Positions 18,558-29,035 of a stretch of 64,000 nucleotides of DNA are shown here, in pieces (the first letter of the stretch is position 1; every line of letters starts with the position of its first letter). Position numbers and translations under genes: made by a program. The notes beneath the pieces were generated by a model that did no database searches, had not been told where the DNA came from, and worked only from the letters and a program-made list of their open reading frames with translations. Origin of the DNA: Allopseudospirillum japonicum (GTDB lineage Bacteria > Pseudomonadota > Gammaproteobacteria > Pseudomonadales > Halomonadaceae); contig NZ_FNYH01000009.1 in assembly GCF_900108915.1 (NCBI RefSeq), positions 1 to 64,000 of the forward strand, read 5' to 3'.

Positions 18558-19872
18558 ATTCTAAGGGCCAATCATCAATCCCGACTGCATCTAGTGGCAA
18601 GCAAGTGGCTTGTCCTTGCCACAGGTTTCTGTAGTGCCTTTTTGCATCATAAAGCTCCGCTTGCTTACTGATATTAAAATGCCTGCCGCCTCTAGGATCT
18701 GCGCCGACACCAGCAATATATTGCCAATTGCCCCAATTGACAGCTACATCATAATCAAGTAAATGCTTTTCAAAATAAGCGGCACCATAACGCCAATCTA
18801 TCCCTAAATCATAAATTAAATAACTCGCAACAAGTTGGCGTCCTCGATTTGACAAAAACCCTTGCGCATTGAGTTGATGCATACAAGCATTAATCAAATC
18901 ATTTGGCGTATTCCCTGCACACCATTTTGCAAAACGCTGTGCATAAAAGCTACCACCTATCGTTTTCTTTTCCTTATGAATTCCTTGAGAATGAAAAAGC
19001 TTCCCCTGATATTTACGTGCATAGAGGTGAAAATACTCACGCCATAATAATTCAAAATAAATCCAATAAGTGGATTCATTCGCTTGATGTTGGCATTCAA
19101 AGGTTCGCAAAGCTTCTAGTATTTGTGCTGCAGAAATACAACCTTGCGCTAACCAAGGTGAAAAACAAGTACTTGTATTTTCCCCCATTAAAGCATTACG
19201 CGTTTGCTTATAGCTTAAAGCATGATCTTGATTAAAATAATTTTGCAAATGTATGAGTGCATTGGTTTCTCCTCCCTTAAAATTCAAGCTATCTGCTATT
19301 TTTAGGGTATTTTGATTAATTTTGACTGGTGATGGTGGCCAATATTTAGGAGCAGGCAAGGGCTTAGGAGGCATTAACTTTGTTTTTTCTAATTGGCGTC
19401 GAAAAGCACTAAATGTATCTGGCAAATCATCTAAAGAAAAAGGTAATGCTTCTAAAGACCATAAACTATGGGTGTGATAGAGGTGCCAGTTTAAATAAGG
19501 AAAAGCAGATTTTAAAAACCCCCATTGCTTTTGTTGGTTGAAATCTGCGTGCTCACTTAAATACACAGCCTGAATAGAATATTCATCAATTAAGGAGGGA
19601 AATACTTCCTTAGCAGGCTTTTCTAAAATCCACAAAGATTGGCCAAATTCTGCTAACCTTGTTTGCAAATCCACCAAGGCTTGCCAATAAAATGCTTGTG
19701 CTGCCGGTGCACGTGCCTGGCTGTGTATTGCTCCCCAACCTTGCGTCTGCGTATTAAGAAAGTGCACACAAAGCAGTTGTTCACTTTGTGCACATGCCTC
19801 AGCTAAAGCAGCTTGATTTTGTAAGCGCAAATCACGATCGAAGACAAGTAAAGCGGTTTTATATCGGCTCAT
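18556..19872 (-). CDS. Cryptochrome DASH / photolyase-family flavoprotein
   Basis: FAD- and antenna-containing blue-light protein; DASH members repair cyclobutane dimers in single-stranded or looped DNA. The N-terminal antenna domain (to about 130) starts ALLVFDRDLRLQNQAAL. The stretch LPDTFSAFRRQLEK and the FAD-domain blocks ELLWREYFHLYARKY, FLSNRGRQLVASYLI and WGNWQYIAGVGADPRGGRHF fit the DASH subgroup. Length (438) is normal. TAGGA precedes the ATG. The neighbours give no hint of a light-regulated operon. Confidence 0.87.
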   Translation of the reverse strand: MSRYKTALLVFDRDLRLQNQAALAEACAQSEQLLCVHFLNTQTQGWGAIHSQARAPAAQAFYWQALVDLQTRLAEFGQSLWILEKPAKEVFPSLIDEYSIQAVYLSEHADFNQQKQWGFLKSAFPYLNWHLYHTHSLWSLEALPFSLDDLPDTFSAFRRQLEKTKLMPPKPLPAPKYWPPSPVKINQNTLKIADSLNFKGGETNALIHLQNYFNQDHALSYKQTRNALMGENTSTCFSPWLAQGCISAAQILEALRTFECQHQANESTYWIYFELLWREYFHLYARKYQGKLFHSQGIHKEKKTIGGSFYAQRFAKWCAGNTPNDLINACMHQLNAQGFLSNRGRQLVASYLIYDLGIDWRYGAAYFEKHLLDYDVAVNWGNWQYIAGVGADPRGGRHFNISKQAELYDAKRHYRNLWQGQATCLPLDAVGIDDWPLE

Positions 19873-19942
19873 AATATTTTCCTATACTGTGAAAAGCTCC
19901 CTTCACTTGGAAAAGTCTACCTACAAAAGATTCCTGGATTTG

Positions 19943-21145
19943 TTAGACATACTCTCCTGCTGCCCAAGCACTACTCCAAGCCCACTGAAAATTAAAACCA
20001 CCCAAATGTCCAGAAACATCAACCACTTCACCAATAAAATATAAACCTTCCACCTGCTTCGCTTGCATACTTTTTGAAGAAAGCTCGTCTGTATCAATGC
20101 CCCCTAAGGTGACTTCCGCTGTACGATAGCCTTCGGTACCTGCAATATTAGGTACCCAAGCTTGAATAGTTTGTGCATAACTCTCAAGCTTTAGATTGCT
20201 TAGCTCACTTAATGTGACACTTGCAGGCCAATTTTGATAATCACACCAAGCTTTCGCTAATCTTTGTGGCCAATACTGTGCTAACCAAGTTTTTAATTCC
20301 CACTTTGGATGGGCTTGACGTGCTTCTTTTAAAGCTTTTAGCACATCAATATCCGGCATTAAATGAATAGACACTGGAACGCCTGCTTGCCAATAAGAAG
20401 AAATTTGTAGAATTGCCGGACCACTTAATCCTCTGTGAGTAAATAATAAAGCGCCTTGGAAACTTTTCTCAGCAGTATGCGCACGGATATTAATGCTTAG
20501 ACCTGCCAAAGATGCACTAAAAGCTTTATCTTGTGGATGCAAGGTAAAAGGCACTAACGCTGCTCTTTGTGGCACTAAAGATAATCCAAATTCTTGTGCT
20601 ATCTGATATCCCAAGGCACTGGCACCAAGTGCTGGCATCGAAAGGCCTCCTGTAGCAACGACTAAAGATTCGCAGAGATAATCACCTTGAGACGTGGTGA
20701 CTTGAAAGCGGTAAGGTGATTGATTTTCTTTTGTTTTTATAACGGTATAAATTTCCGTTTCTAGAGAAAGCTGTGCACCTACTTCCTGAATTTCAGCTAA
20801 TAACATATCAACAATAGCTTGTGCTTTGCGGTCAGAAAATAATTGCCCTGCTTCTTTTTCATGAAAAGGCAGACCATGTTTTTCCATTAAAGCAATAAAA
20901 TCCCATTGGGTGTAACGGCTTAAAGCCGATTTGCAAAAATGTGGATTGTTAGAAAGGTAGGCTTCTGGTTCAATAAAATAATTAGTAAAGTTGCAGCGCC
21001 CACCACCAGAAATACGAATTTTATTCCCCGCACGTGATGCATGATCCAAAATAATCACTTGACGCTTACGCTGTCCAGCACTTATAGCACACATGAGTCC
21101 GGCAGCACCTGCCCCTAGAATTAATACTTGTGTAGTTTGCATCAT
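19943..21145 (-). CDS. NAD(P)/FAD-dependent oxidoreductase (HI0933/YhiN family)
   Basis: Flavoprotein of the HI0933-like family with no settled function. The Rossmann motif LGAGAAGLMCAI binds FAD. It is followed by AGNKIRISGGGRCNFTN, the family fingerprint, and a C-terminal FAD-contact stretch GLYFIGEVVDVSGHLGGFN. It is 400 residues, apparently complete. It begins at either of two adjacent ATGs (21145 or 21142). Upstream on the same strand lies yebC, separated by a terminator, so it is probably its own unit. Confidence 0.88.
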   Translation of the reverse strand: MMQTTQVLILGAGAAGLMCAISAGQRKRQVIILDHASRAGNKIRISGGGRCNFTNYFIEPEAYLSNNPHFCKSALSRYTQWDFIALMEKHGLPFHEKEAGQLFSDRKAQAIVDMLLAEIQEVGAQLSLETEIYTVIKTKENQSPYRFQVTTSQGDYLCESLVVATGGLSMPALGASALGYQIAQEFGLSLVPQRAALVPFTLHPQDKAFSASLAGLSINIRAHTAEKSFQGALLFTHRGLSGPAILQISSYWQAGVPVSIHLMPDIDVLKALKEARQAHPKWELKTWLAQYWPQRLAKAWCDYQNWPASVTLSELSNLKLESYAQTIQAWVPNIAGTEGYRTAEVTLGGIDTDELSSKSMQAKQVEGLYFIGEVVDVSGHLGGFNFQWAWSSAWAAGEYV

Positions 21146-21162
21146 TATTTCTTCTCGTCGAT

Positions 21163-21188
21163 AAAAAACCCCGCAAAGATGCGGGGTT
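21163..21188 (-). terminator. Rho-independent terminator after yebC
   Basis: AACCCCGCA (21167-21175), a 4-base loop and TGCGGGGTT (21180-21188) form a perfect 9-bp stem. Reading on the minus strand it is followed by a run of six Ts. Confidence 0.9.
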
Positions 21189-21217
21189 ATTGAGTAGATG
21201 AATCGTTACAGAAAAAG

Positions 21218-21964
21218 TTATAACTGATCCATTAATTCTTCTGCAAAATCTGCATTTGTATACACATTTTGTACATCATCTAAATCTTCTAGCATATCAA
21301 TAAGACGCATGACTTTTTGTGCCGTGTCTAAGTCTGTAATCTGTGTATGCGTATCTGGTAACTTAGTCACTTCTGCATTCATTGCCTGAAAGCCCGCTTG
21401 ATCTAAGGCATCTTTCACTATGCCGAAATCTTGTGGACTCGTAAGCACATCTACAGAAGCATCATCATGAGTCAGAATATCTTCTGCACCCGCTTCTAAT
21501 GCGGCTTCCATTAAAGCATCTTCATCAACCCCAGGTGCAAAGGAAATTTGTCCACGTTGATTAAATAAATAAGCGACTGAGCCTGAAGTTCCTAAATTAC
21601 CACCACATTTACTAAACGCATGGCGTACCTCAGATACGGTACGATTACGGTTATCACTTAAGCATTCAACTAAGACAGCCACACCTGCTGGTGCATAACC
21701 TTCATACACAATTTCTTCCATGTTATCCGCTTCAGAGTTGCCCGCACCCCGATCAATAGCACGTTGAATTGTGTCTTTTGTCATGTTATTTGAGAGAGCT
21801 TTATCAATTGCAGCACGTAAACGTGGATTATCTTCTGGAATACCACCACCTTGTTTAGCCGCAACCGTTAATTCACGAATTAACTTAGTAAATACTTTGC
21901 CACGCTTGGCATCTTGTGCTGCTTTGCGATGTTTAATATTGGCCCATTTACTATGCCCCGCCAT
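21218..21964 (-). CDS. yebC: YebC/PmpR family translation/transcription regulator
   Basis: Conserved YebC family protein; members are reported as DNA-binding regulators and, more recently, as translation factors for difficult peptide stretches. It begins [21 protein letters not shown] and continues [16 protein letters not shown], both diagnostic. It has 248 residues from the ATG at 21964, which has AGGAG seven bases upstream; the longer frame to 22009 has no support. It sits next to aspS as in many Gammaproteobacteria, but ruvC, often the next gene, is 8 kb away here. Confidence 0.95.
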   Translation of the reverse strand: MAGHSKWANIKHRKAAQDAKRGKVFTKLIRELTVAAKQGGGIPEDNPRLRAAIDKALSNNMTKDTIQRAIDRGAGNSEADNMEEIVYEGYAPAGVAVLVECLSDNRNRTVSEVRHAFSKCGGNLGTSGSVAYLFNQRGQISFAPGVDEDALMEAALEAGAEDILTHDDASVDVLTSPQDFGIVKDALDQAGFQAMNAEVTKLPDTHTQITDLDTAQKVMRLIDMLEDLDDVQNVYTNADFAEELMDQL

Positions 21965-22066
21965 GGAGAAGCTCCTAAATGATATCGATAGATAAATTTC
22001 TTTATACAAGTAACTTTTTAGAAAAACTCAGGCGTATTTTTCTTAAAAGACCTGCACACATTAGTC

Positions 22067-22099
22067 AATAAAAGGACACCCTACGAGTGATGTCCTTTT
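22067..22099 (-). terminator. Probable terminator after aspS
   Basis: AAAAGGACA (22070-22078) pairs with TGTCCTTTT (22091-22099) across a 12-base loop. It lies just after the aspS stop, and the minus-strand downstream arm itself ends in a T-rich stretch. Confidence 0.65.
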
Positions 22100-22109
22100 T
22101 ATAGATGAA

Positions 22110-23882
22110 TTAACCTTCTACTTGCGCTTTAGCACGTAAGCGAATATGCAAATCTTTTAGTTGCTGGTTATTCACTTCACCAGGTGCATCAGTCAATACA
22201 CAAGCTGCACTTTGCGTTTTCGGGAAAGCAATCACTTCACGAATAGAACGTGCGCCTGTCATCAGCATGACCAAACGATCCAAACCAAAGGCCAAACCAC
22301 CGTGCGGCGGCGCGCCTAGTTTCAGCGCATCTAACAAGAAACCAAATTTTTCTTGTTGCTCTTGTGCATCAATGCCCAGTATGCGAAAGACAGCCGCTTG
22401 CATTTGTTGGTCATGAATACGAATAGAACCACCACCAAGCTCCACACCATTGAGCACCATATCATAAGCACGCGAAAGGGCTTGGGCTGGTTCGGCTTCC
22501 AAAGCTTGTGCAGAACAAGAAGGCGCGGTGAAAGGATGATGTAAGGCAGATAAACGGCCATCTTTATCTTCCTCAAACATAGGGAAATCAACTACCCATA
22601 AAGGTGCCCAGTCGCAGGTATACAGATTCAAATCTTCACCTAGTTTGCAACGTAGCGCTCCCAGTGCTTCATTCACAATTTTGGCTTGATCAGCACCAAA
22701 GAAAATAATATCGCCATCTTGTGCATCAAGACGTTCAAGTAAAGGCTCAATGACCGCTTCCATAAACTTAACAATAGGCGATTGTAAGCCTTCCAAGCCT
22801 TTAGCACGCTCATTGACTTTGATCCAAGCCAAACCTTTGGCACCATAGATGCCCACAAATTTGGTGTAATCATCAATTTGCTTACGTGATAAATGGGCAC
22901 CCTGTGGCACTTTCAACGCAGCAACCCGGCCTTTAGGATCTTTTGCCGGACCAGAGAAGACTTTGAAATCTACTTGCGCCATCAGATCATCAACATCCAC
23001 CAATTCAAGTGGAATACGTAAATCTGGTTTGTCTGAACCAAAACGCGACATCGCTTGTGCATAAGGTAAACGTGGGAATTGACCTAAATCCACCCCTTTA
23101 AGTGCTTGGAAAAGCTCACGCGCCATGCCTTCTGCAATTCCCATAATATCTTCCTCATCAACAAAGGAAGCTTCTAGGTCAATTTGGGTAAATTCAGGCT
23201 GGCGGTCGGCGCGTAGATCTTCATCACGGAAACATTTTGCGATTTGATAATAACGGTCAAAACCTGCCACCATAAGCAGCTGCTTAAATAATTGTGGCGA
23301 TTGTGGCAAAGCGAAAAAGCATCCTTCATGAGTACGGCTAGGCACCAAGTAATCACGCGCACCCTCGGGTGTGGCGCGTGTCAAAATTGGGGTTTCTATA
23401 TCAAGGAAGCCTTGCTCTTCTAGATAATTACGAATCTTATGAGTCACTTTCGAACGGAAACGCAACTTTTCTTGCATTTCTGGACGGCGCAAATCAACAA
23501 AACGATATTTAAGGCGGACATCCTCACCGACATTTGCAAATTCGTCGAGTTGGAAAGGGGGTGTTTCTGAAGTATTGAGCAGGGTCACTTGCTTGCCTAA
23601 TAACTCCACCTTACCTGTGGGCATATTGGCATTTTCTGTTCCTTCAGGGCGCAAACGTACACGCCCTTGCACTTGTAGTACGTATTCGCTACGACATTGA
23701 TCTGCCGTTGCAAAAGCTTCTGGGGTATCAGGATCAACCACCACTTGAATGATCCCGTTACGATCGCGTAGGTCGAGAAAAATCACCCCTCCGTGATCGC
23801 GGCGACGGTGGACCCAACCACATACGCTAACTTGTTGATCTAGATGAGTTTCGTTCAAATCGCCGCAATACAGACTGCGCAT
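22110..23882 (-). CDS. aspS: Aspartyl-tRNA synthetase
   Basis: Class IIb synthetase that charges tRNA-Asp. The N-terminal OB-fold anticodon-binding domain ([22 protein letters not shown]) is followed by the catalytic core with [32 protein letters not shown] (motif 2) and [13 protein letters not shown] (motif 3). The bacterial insertion domain lies between motifs 2 and 3. At 590 residues it has the full bacterial length. Whether it also charges tRNA-Asn cannot be decided here. Confidence 0.98.
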   Translation of the reverse strand: MRSLYCGDLNETHLDQQVSVCGWVHRRRDHGGVIFLDLRDRNGIIQVVVDPDTPEAFATADQCRSEYVLQVQGRVRLRPEGTENANMPTGKVELLGKQVTLLNTSETPPFQLDEFANVGEDVRLKYRFVDLRRPEMQEKLRFRSKVTHKIRNYLEEQGFLDIETPILTRATPEGARDYLVPSRTHEGCFFALPQSPQLFKQLLMVAGFDRYYQIAKCFRDEDLRADRQPEFTQIDLEASFVDEEDIMGIAEGMARELFQALKGVDLGQFPRLPYAQAMSRFGSDKPDLRIPLELVDVDDLMAQVDFKVFSGPAKDPKGRVAALKVPQGAHLSRKQIDDYTKFVGIYGAKGLAWIKVNERAKGLEGLQSPIVKFMEAVIEPLLERLDAQDGDIIFFGADQAKIVNEALGALRCKLGEDLNLYTCDWAPLWVVDFPMFEEDKDGRLSALHHPFTAPSCSAQALEAEPAQALSRAYDMVLNGVELGGGSIRIHDQQMQAAVFRILGIDAQEQQEKFGFLLDALKLGAPPHGGLAFGLDRLVMLMTGARSIREVIAFPKTQSAACVLTDAPGEVNNQQLKDLHIRLRAKAQVEG

Positions 23883-23946
23883 AATGTTTTCCCGTTACCT
23901 TTTAACTATATCAATTAAACACCTGAATGTAGGCGCTATTATACAA

Positions 23947-23977
23947 AGCAAAAGGGGCAACCGCTAAGGGTGCCCCT
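23947..23977 (-). terminator. Terminator between fmdB and aspS
   Basis: AGGGGCAACC (23953-23962) pairs with GGGTGCCCCT (23968-23977) with one mismatch and a 5-base loop. On the minus strand it is followed by a T-rich stretch (TTTTGCTTTG). It separates fmdB from aspS, which otherwise look like one unit. Confidence 0.75.
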
Positions 23978-23995
23978 ATGATTTCTTGTTTCTCA

Positions 23996-24268
23996 TCAAG
24001 GGTTCGCTGCTGGACAACTTGCACAGGCTTCTTTTTTTGTCGCTGCGCTTGCCGTATCTCCGCTTAGATTTTTCTTATGCCCATTTGATTTAAAATCCGT
24101 CTCATACCAACCTTGGCCACTTAAGCGAAATCCTGCTGCCGACACTTGTTTGACTAAAACACCTTCCGTTGCACACGCTGGACAATCGGTTAAAGGTGCG
24201 TCACTCATTTTTTGCAAAGCCTCTAAATGATGACCACATTGGGTACATTGATACTCATAAATTGGCAT
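23996..24268 (-). CDS. FmdB-family zinc-ribbon protein
   Basis: Small protein with a zinc ribbon: MPIYEYQCTQCGHHLEAL gives the first CxxC and TDCPACAT the second, the FmdB/CxxC_CXXC_SSSS pattern found just upstream of aspS in many Gammaproteobacteria. The 90 residues end in a low-complexity Ala/Ser/Lys tail with another CASC pair. Function is unknown; the family is named for a gene near formamidase in Methylophilus. Confidence 0.85.
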   Translation of the reverse strand: MPIYEYQCTQCGHHLEALQKMSDAPLTDCPACATEGVLVKQVSAAGFRLSGQGWYETDFKSNGHKKNLSGDTASAATKKEACASCPAANP

Positions 24269-24378
24269 CTAGGGTTTTCTCCACACAATCTATCCAGAAA
24301 AGCATCACAGGCTATTGAGATCACCAAGGATCCAGCTGGGGATATAGGGGCAATCAGAATGAATATCAAGCATCTTGA

Positions 24379-25923
24379 TTAATGACCTGTGTCATAAAGA
24401 TGATTGGAATAGCAGACAACGCAATTACGTCCACTTGATTTTGCCTGATACATGGCCTTATCAGCACAGGCGACCAGCACATCAACCGAGGTCATAGGGT
24501 GCTGTTGCTGAGGCTCCCAAGTGGCAATACCAATAGAAGCGGTTACTTTAAGCGGTTGCTGATTTTCCAAAGTACAGCCAATTTGTGCCAAGCGTGTATC
24601 TTGCTGTGCAAACGCCGTTTGTAGCCTTTGTGCTAATTTACCTGCATCGTCAGCATAACTACCTGGCATGATCACTAAAAATTCCTCACCACCATAGCGG
24701 CCCGCGTAATCCGTTTTACGCACCATCGACAGTAAGATTTGCCCAGTGATTTTTAAGACTTCATCACCGGTTTGATGACCAAAGGTGTCATTAATTTTCT
24801 TAAAATGATCCAAATCAATAAACATCAAGGTCAGCGGCGTTTGCGTCGCTTTTGCCTGCTGGTAAGCGTGTTCAAGTAATTGGCTAATATGACCACGATT
24901 ATATACTTGCGTTAAAGGATCACGCTGCAATTGCTGATGTAATTCCGCATGATGGCTACGCAATTGCTGTAACTCTTGCTGATAATGTGCCATTTGTTGC
25001 ATCAAACGCAAATTGCGTTCTACTAATAAATCTTTGGCACTTTGTACCAGTTCCAACATATCAATCGGGTCTTCTAAGTTCACCCCGAAAATTTGCGCCG
25101 CCTCTGGCAAGTGTTGATGAACATTTTCAATCACAGCTTGCATCGCTTCTGCATCTAAATCTAGGCTTTCCGCTGCGACCTGTAATACCTCGCTCATCGC
25201 TTCTAGCGGATCCTCTCGTACCCATAAATCAGCAAGCGCACCTGAAAGGTAAATATACTTAGCTTCTAAGCTATCTCCTGGGGCGTGACTTTGTCCAATC
25301 CAATCTACGTAACAGGTAGGCAACTTCCACGCAGCAACCAACCAAGCGCCTATATGTGCATGATCACAGTGATAGGTTTGCATTTCCGCCGCGACCAATT
25401 GCATGTGGGTTTGTGCTTGTTGCACCTCTTGCACATAGGTTTGAGGATCGATCTCGTGCAAGGCCAAAATGCCTATATCTTGCATCAAAGCAGCTAAAAA
25501 TAGTTGATCTGCTTGCGCATGCCCTTTGGCCAGCACACGCACAGCCATCGCGCTTAACACACTACGTTTCCAGAATTTTTTGAGGTCTAAAGCGCTGGAT
25601 TGCATTTGGTGCAAAGTATTGGCAAATGCAAAGCTTAGTGTGAGCACAACCGTCATATCCAAACCTAATAAGTTTAAGGCTTGGGTTAGATTGTCACAGG
25701 GACGCTGGCGGCTATAATAGGCAGAATTTGCTGTGGAAAGTACCTTTGCCGCCAGTGCTGGATCCTTACTTAAAATAGGTATCAAATCACCTATCCCTGC
25801 CTCAGGATCGCGTGCAACTTGCATCACTTGCAAAGCGATATTTGGCAAGGTGGGTAAGGTACGGCACTGGTTTAGATTTTTTTGTAGTGATTCAGGTATC
25901 AAAGCCGTTAATCCTATTTTCAA
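24379..25923 (-). CDS. HDOD-GGDEF diguanylate cyclase
   Basis: Cytoplasmic signalling protein of 514 residues. The N-terminal HDOD domain (about 15-220: LPTLPNIALQVMQVARDPEAG, LSKDPALAAKVLSTANSAYYS) lacks the metal-binding HD pair and so is probably a protein-interaction sensor. A coiled coil (about 295-332) leads into a GGDEF domain with GGEEF at 411-415. An RxxD inhibitory c-di-GMP site (R402-D405) sits five residues before it. Active c-di-GMP synthesis with product inhibition is expected. No membrane segment is seen. Its input signal is unknown. Confidence 0.9.
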   Translation of the reverse strand: MKIGLTALIPESLQKNLNQCRTLPTLPNIALQVMQVARDPEAGIGDLIPILSKDPALAAKVLSTANSAYYSRQRPCDNLTQALNLLGLDMTVVLTLSFAFANTLHQMQSSALDLKKFWKRSVLSAMAVRVLAKGHAQADQLFLAALMQDIGILALHEIDPQTYVQEVQQAQTHMQLVAAEMQTYHCDHAHIGAWLVAAWKLPTCYVDWIGQSHAPGDSLEAKYIYLSGALADLWVREDPLEAMSEVLQVAAESLDLDAEAMQAVIENVHQHLPEAAQIFGVNLEDPIDMLELVQSAKDLLVERNLRLMQQMAHYQQELQQLRSHHAELHQQLQRDPLTQVYNRGHISQLLEHAYQQAKATQTPLTLMFIDLDHFKKINDTFGHQTGDEVLKITGQILLSMVRKTDYAGRYGGEEFLVIMPGSYADDAGKLAQRLQTAFAQQDTRLAQIGCTLENQQPLKVTASIGIATWEPQQQHPMTSVDVLVACADKAMYQAKSSGRNCVVCYSNHLYDTGH

Positions 25924-25962
25924 GGTCCCATATCCAAGGCTGACAATCCAGCTTGACCATCC

Positions 25963-26661
25963 CTAAAGGGCATCAGGCAAACGCTCACGTAACCAAGCAT
26001 GTAATGCTGGCACACTATGCACGATATGATCTGCTTGCCACTGATGCGGTAAATCTTGCGGTCCCAAGTAGCCATAAGCGGCTACCAAGGTACGCATCCC
26101 TGCACGACGTCCGGCTTCTATATCGCGCTGGTGGTCGCCAACATAGACACAATATTGAGGCTCAATAGCCAACTGACGACATGCAAACCACAAGGGTGCT
26201 GGGTCTGGTTTGCGCGCGTCTATATCCTCAGGACAGACAGTCACTGCACTTTTGATATTCAAAGCATGTAATAAACGCTCAGTAAAGTAACGTGGTTTAT
26301 TAGTGACAATACCCCAACTGATTTGGGCCTCTTCTAATGCCTGCAATAAAGTTTCCATACCCGCAAAGTAGCTTGCTTCTTGTGCGACACACTGTGCGTA
26401 CGTATCTAAAAGACGCTGACGCAAAGCCGCATGGGTAGCTGCTTCTACGGGGACGCCATACCCGAGTTCAATCAAGGCACTTGCACCATTAGAAACTTGC
26501 GCACGGACTTGATCATAGGGTAGAGGCGGCAAACCATCGGCTTGCCGCATTTGGTTGAGTGCTTGGTGCAAATCTGCCGCTGTATCTAATAAAGTCCCAT
26601 CTAAATCAAAGAGTACGGCTTGTAGAGGTAACTCAGTTAGCGGCCTTACAGGCTGGTTCAC
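25963..26661 (-). CDS. mupP: MupP, N-acetylmuramate 6-phosphate phosphatase (HAD family)
   Basis: Dephosphorylates MurNAc-6-phosphate in cell-wall recycling. HAD motifs are FDLDGTLLDT (nucleophile Asp and acid/base Asp), a TNKP motif II and VGDHQRDIEAGRRAGM motif IV. By sequence alone it could be phosphoglycolate phosphatase, but its place directly after ubiG in the mtnA/mtaD/ubiG/mupP neighbourhood is that of Pseudomonas MupP. amgK and murU, the next steps of the same pathway, are also in this window at 44.3-46.1 kb. It starts at GTG with AAAGGA upstream. 232 residues. Confidence 0.82.
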   Translation of the reverse strand: MNQPVRPLTELPLQAVLFDLDGTLLDTAADLHQALNQMRQADGLPPLPYDQVRAQVSNGASALIELGYGVPVEAATHAALRQRLLDTYAQCVAQEASYFAGMETLLQALEEAQISWGIVTNKPRYFTERLLHALNIKSAVTVCPEDIDARKPDPAPLWFACRQLAIEPQYCVYVGDHQRDIEAGRRAGMRTLVAAYGYLGPQDLPHQWQADHIVHSVPALHAWLRERLPDAL

Positions 26662-26724
26662 AACAAAAATCCTTTACTCACAGAGCATTTTTATAATGGA
26701 TAACGAAAACACTTTAGTATTTTG

Positions 26725-27459
26725 CTAGGATGCAGGGCGTCGACAAGCAACCAAATAGTTCACATCTAGATCCCTTGGTTGCAACTTATATTTGCGTGTG
26801 ATGGGATTATAGGTCATCCCTGTCATCTGCATTAACTCAAGATCAGCTTGTCGCGCCCACTGGCCTAATTCTGCAGGACGAATAAATTTTGCATAATCAT
26901 GCGTCCCTTTAGGCAGGAGTTTTAATACATACTCTGCACCTAAAATAGCAAATAAATATGCTTTAGGGGTACGGTTAATTGTAGAAAAAAAGACATAGCC
27001 CCCAGGTTTTACCAAAGCAGCGCAGGCCGCAATCACAGAGGCCGGATCTGGTACATGCTCTAGCATTTCTAAGCAAGTCACTACATCATAGGCCTGTTGG
27101 GGATCGTGTAAAAATTCTGCCTGTTTCTCTGCCAGCAAAGCCTCCGCACTTAAGTGCCGATACTCAACCTCTACTCCAGATTCCAACTGGTGCAAGCGCG
27201 CGACCTGTAAAGGGGCTTCCCCCATATCAATGCCTGTCACCTGGGCGCCTCTATGTGCCATAGCTTCTGCTAAAATCCCCCCGCCACAACCCACATCCAG
27301 CACACACTTACCTGCCAGTGCCACTTGACGATCAATATAATTCACCCGCAAAGGATTAATGTCATGTAAGGGTTTAAACTCGCCTTCTTTATCCCACCAA
27401 CGACTGGCTAAGGCTTCAAATTTTGCAATTTCTGCGGGGTCTACATTTTGTGTTGACAT
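26725..27459 (-). CDS. ubiG: UbiG, ubiquinone biosynthesis O-methyltransferase
   Basis: SAM-dependent enzyme for both O-methylations of ubiquinone. It has [21 protein letters not shown], the UbiG N-terminal block, then [16 protein letters not shown] (SAM site), [11 protein letters not shown] and [13 protein letters not shown]. The ATG at 27459 is favoured because GGAG lies six bases before it, while the ATG at 27462 is too close and the TTG at 27471 overlaps it. 244 residues. It is in tight series with mtaD upstream and mupP downstream. Confidence 0.96.
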   Translation of the reverse strand: MSTQNVDPAEIAKFEALASRWWDKEGEFKPLHDINPLRVNYIDRQVALAGKCVLDVGCGGGILAEAMAHRGAQVTGIDMGEAPLQVARLHQLESGVEVEYRHLSAEALLAEKQAEFLHDPQQAYDVVTCLEMLEHVPDPASVIAACAALVKPGGYVFFSTINRTPKAYLFAILGAEYVLKLLPKGTHDYAKFIRPAELGQWARQADLELMQMTGMTYNPITRKYKLQPRDLDVNYLVACRRPAS

Positions 27460-27486
27460 CATTGACTCCAAAGTTCGTCCAACTAT

Positions 27487-28881
27487 CTAAGGCGTATGAT
27501 GGCCTGTATTGGCAATTTTCATTGCCCAACGGCGTGCATCTTCTTTTAAGCTGCGCTCATCAAGTGTCAGGAGCTCACCTTCGTCCACATGAAGTTTACC
27601 GGCAACCCACACATGAGATACTTTATCCGCCATCCGGGTATACACGAGATGGGAAATCGGTTGATACAAGGGCAGAGAATCTAGATCTTGTAAACGCACT
27701 GCACAAATATCTGCCTGTTTATCGAATTCTAAAGAGCCTAAACGTGCCCCTTCCCCTACAATATGCGCCGCATCGATAGTAACCATTTTCAACGCTTCAT
27801 AGGCAGGTAAAGCACTGGCATCGCCTGCGACACCTTTCGCTAACAAAGCCGCCGTTTGCATCTCAGACCACAAATCCAAGTCATTGTTACTTGCTGCACC
27901 GTCTGTACCCAAACCGGTTAAAATACCTGCTTGACGCACTTGTTGCAGCGGACAAAATCCACTAGCTAATTTTAAATTGGATTGTGGGCAATGAATTAAA
28001 CTCACTTGGTGCTGCTGCAATAAAGCTAAATCTTGTGCATCAATTTGCGTCATATGTACCGCTTGAAACTGGGCAGACAAAGCCCCTAAACGTGCTAAAC
28101 GCGCGAGCGGACGTTGCTGATGTAACTCGAGTGATTGCTGCACTTCAAAATCAGTTTCGTGAACATGCATCTGCATATTCACCCCAGTTTGTTTTTGTAA
28201 TGCGAGTGTATCACACAAAAGGCCATCGCCGACGCTATAAGGCGCGTGTGGCCCTAACGCAGGACGAACCCAAGGATTTTTCTGCCAGTGTTGAATAAAA
28301 TCCGCCGATTTACGCAAATATTCTGCCGGCGTTTGGGCCCAGTTGGTCGGAAAATCTAATAAGGGACAAGTCGCTTGCATACGTATTTCCACATCATTGG
28401 CGACCTGTGCACTCACTTCAGGGAAAAAGTACATATCACTAAAATACGTGGTCCCTGTACGCAACATTTCTGCAATAGCAACTTGCGTTCCTACACGGAC
28501 AAAATCTTCATTAACATAATGTTTTTCTGCCGGCCAAATATGCTCGTTTAACCAAGTCATCAAGGGCAAATCATCCGCCAGCCCACGAAATAGACTCATT
28601 GCCGCATGACCATGTAAGTTAATCAGTCCAGGCAACAATAAATGGTCATCAAGTTGATATACTTGTGCGGCAAGATAGCTTCCCTTAGCTTCCTCTGTAG
28701 GCAAAATATCTAAAATACGCTGCCCATGAATCACTAAGGAATGCTGCTTATATAGATGTGGCTGACCTTGAACATCAGTACACATAGGCAAAATCCAACG
28801 TGCATGAATCAAGGTATCCACTTCTTGAGGCGCGGTATTGGGGCTTGCATAACAGGCTGAATTGGCCGATGAGGTGCTCAT
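27487..28881 (-). CDS. mtaD: 5'-methylthioadenosine/S-adenosylhomocysteine deaminase (TRZ/ATZ family)
   Basis: Amidohydrolase that deaminates 5'-methylthioadenosine (and possibly SAH). Metal motifs are the HxH of LPGLINLHGHAAMSLFRG, the HVHET strand, the later His in HCPQSNLKLASG, and Asp in GLGTDGAASNNDLDLWSEM. Length 464. It is divergent from mtnA, the arrangement seen in Pseudomonas, where deamination to methylthioinosine and phosphorolysis precede MtnA. TAGGA lies before the ATG. The family also holds guanine and chlorohydrolase enzymes, so the assignment rests partly on context. Confidence 0.87.
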   Translation of the reverse strand: MSTSSANSACYASPNTAPQEVDTLIHARWILPMCTDVQGQPHLYKQHSLVIHGQRILDILPTEEAKGSYLAAQVYQLDDHLLLPGLINLHGHAAMSLFRGLADDLPLMTWLNEHIWPAEKHYVNEDFVRVGTQVAIAEMLRTGTTYFSDMYFFPEVSAQVANDVEIRMQATCPLLDFPTNWAQTPAEYLRKSADFIQHWQKNPWVRPALGPHAPYSVGDGLLCDTLALQKQTGVNMQMHVHETDFEVQQSLELHQQRPLARLARLGALSAQFQAVHMTQIDAQDLALLQQHQVSLIHCPQSNLKLASGFCPLQQVRQAGILTGLGTDGAASNNDLDLWSEMQTAALLAKGVAGDASALPAYEALKMVTIDAAHIVGEGARLGSLEFDKQADICAVRLQDLDSLPLYQPISHLVYTRMADKVSHVWVAGKLHVDEGELLTLDERSLKEDARRWAMKIANTGHHTP

Positions 28882-29035
28882 AATCTTGATCCTAATTCAA
28901 TAAAAGCGGTTCGAAGGCTCAGCTTTTGCGGCAGATAAATACCTATCTAGGTTATAATATTTTACAGGTAAACGAATACAGGTTTTCGTTTTAGTGAGTT
29001 TTTTTCCTGTTCAACGTCCAGATTTAGGATCGGCT

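Noticed and set aside
28943-28958. Short inverted repeat ACCTATCTAGGT next to a TATAAT before mtnA as a riboswitch or operator
   Set aside because: Arms are only five bases and no larger folded RNA, such as a SAM riboswitch core, could be traced.
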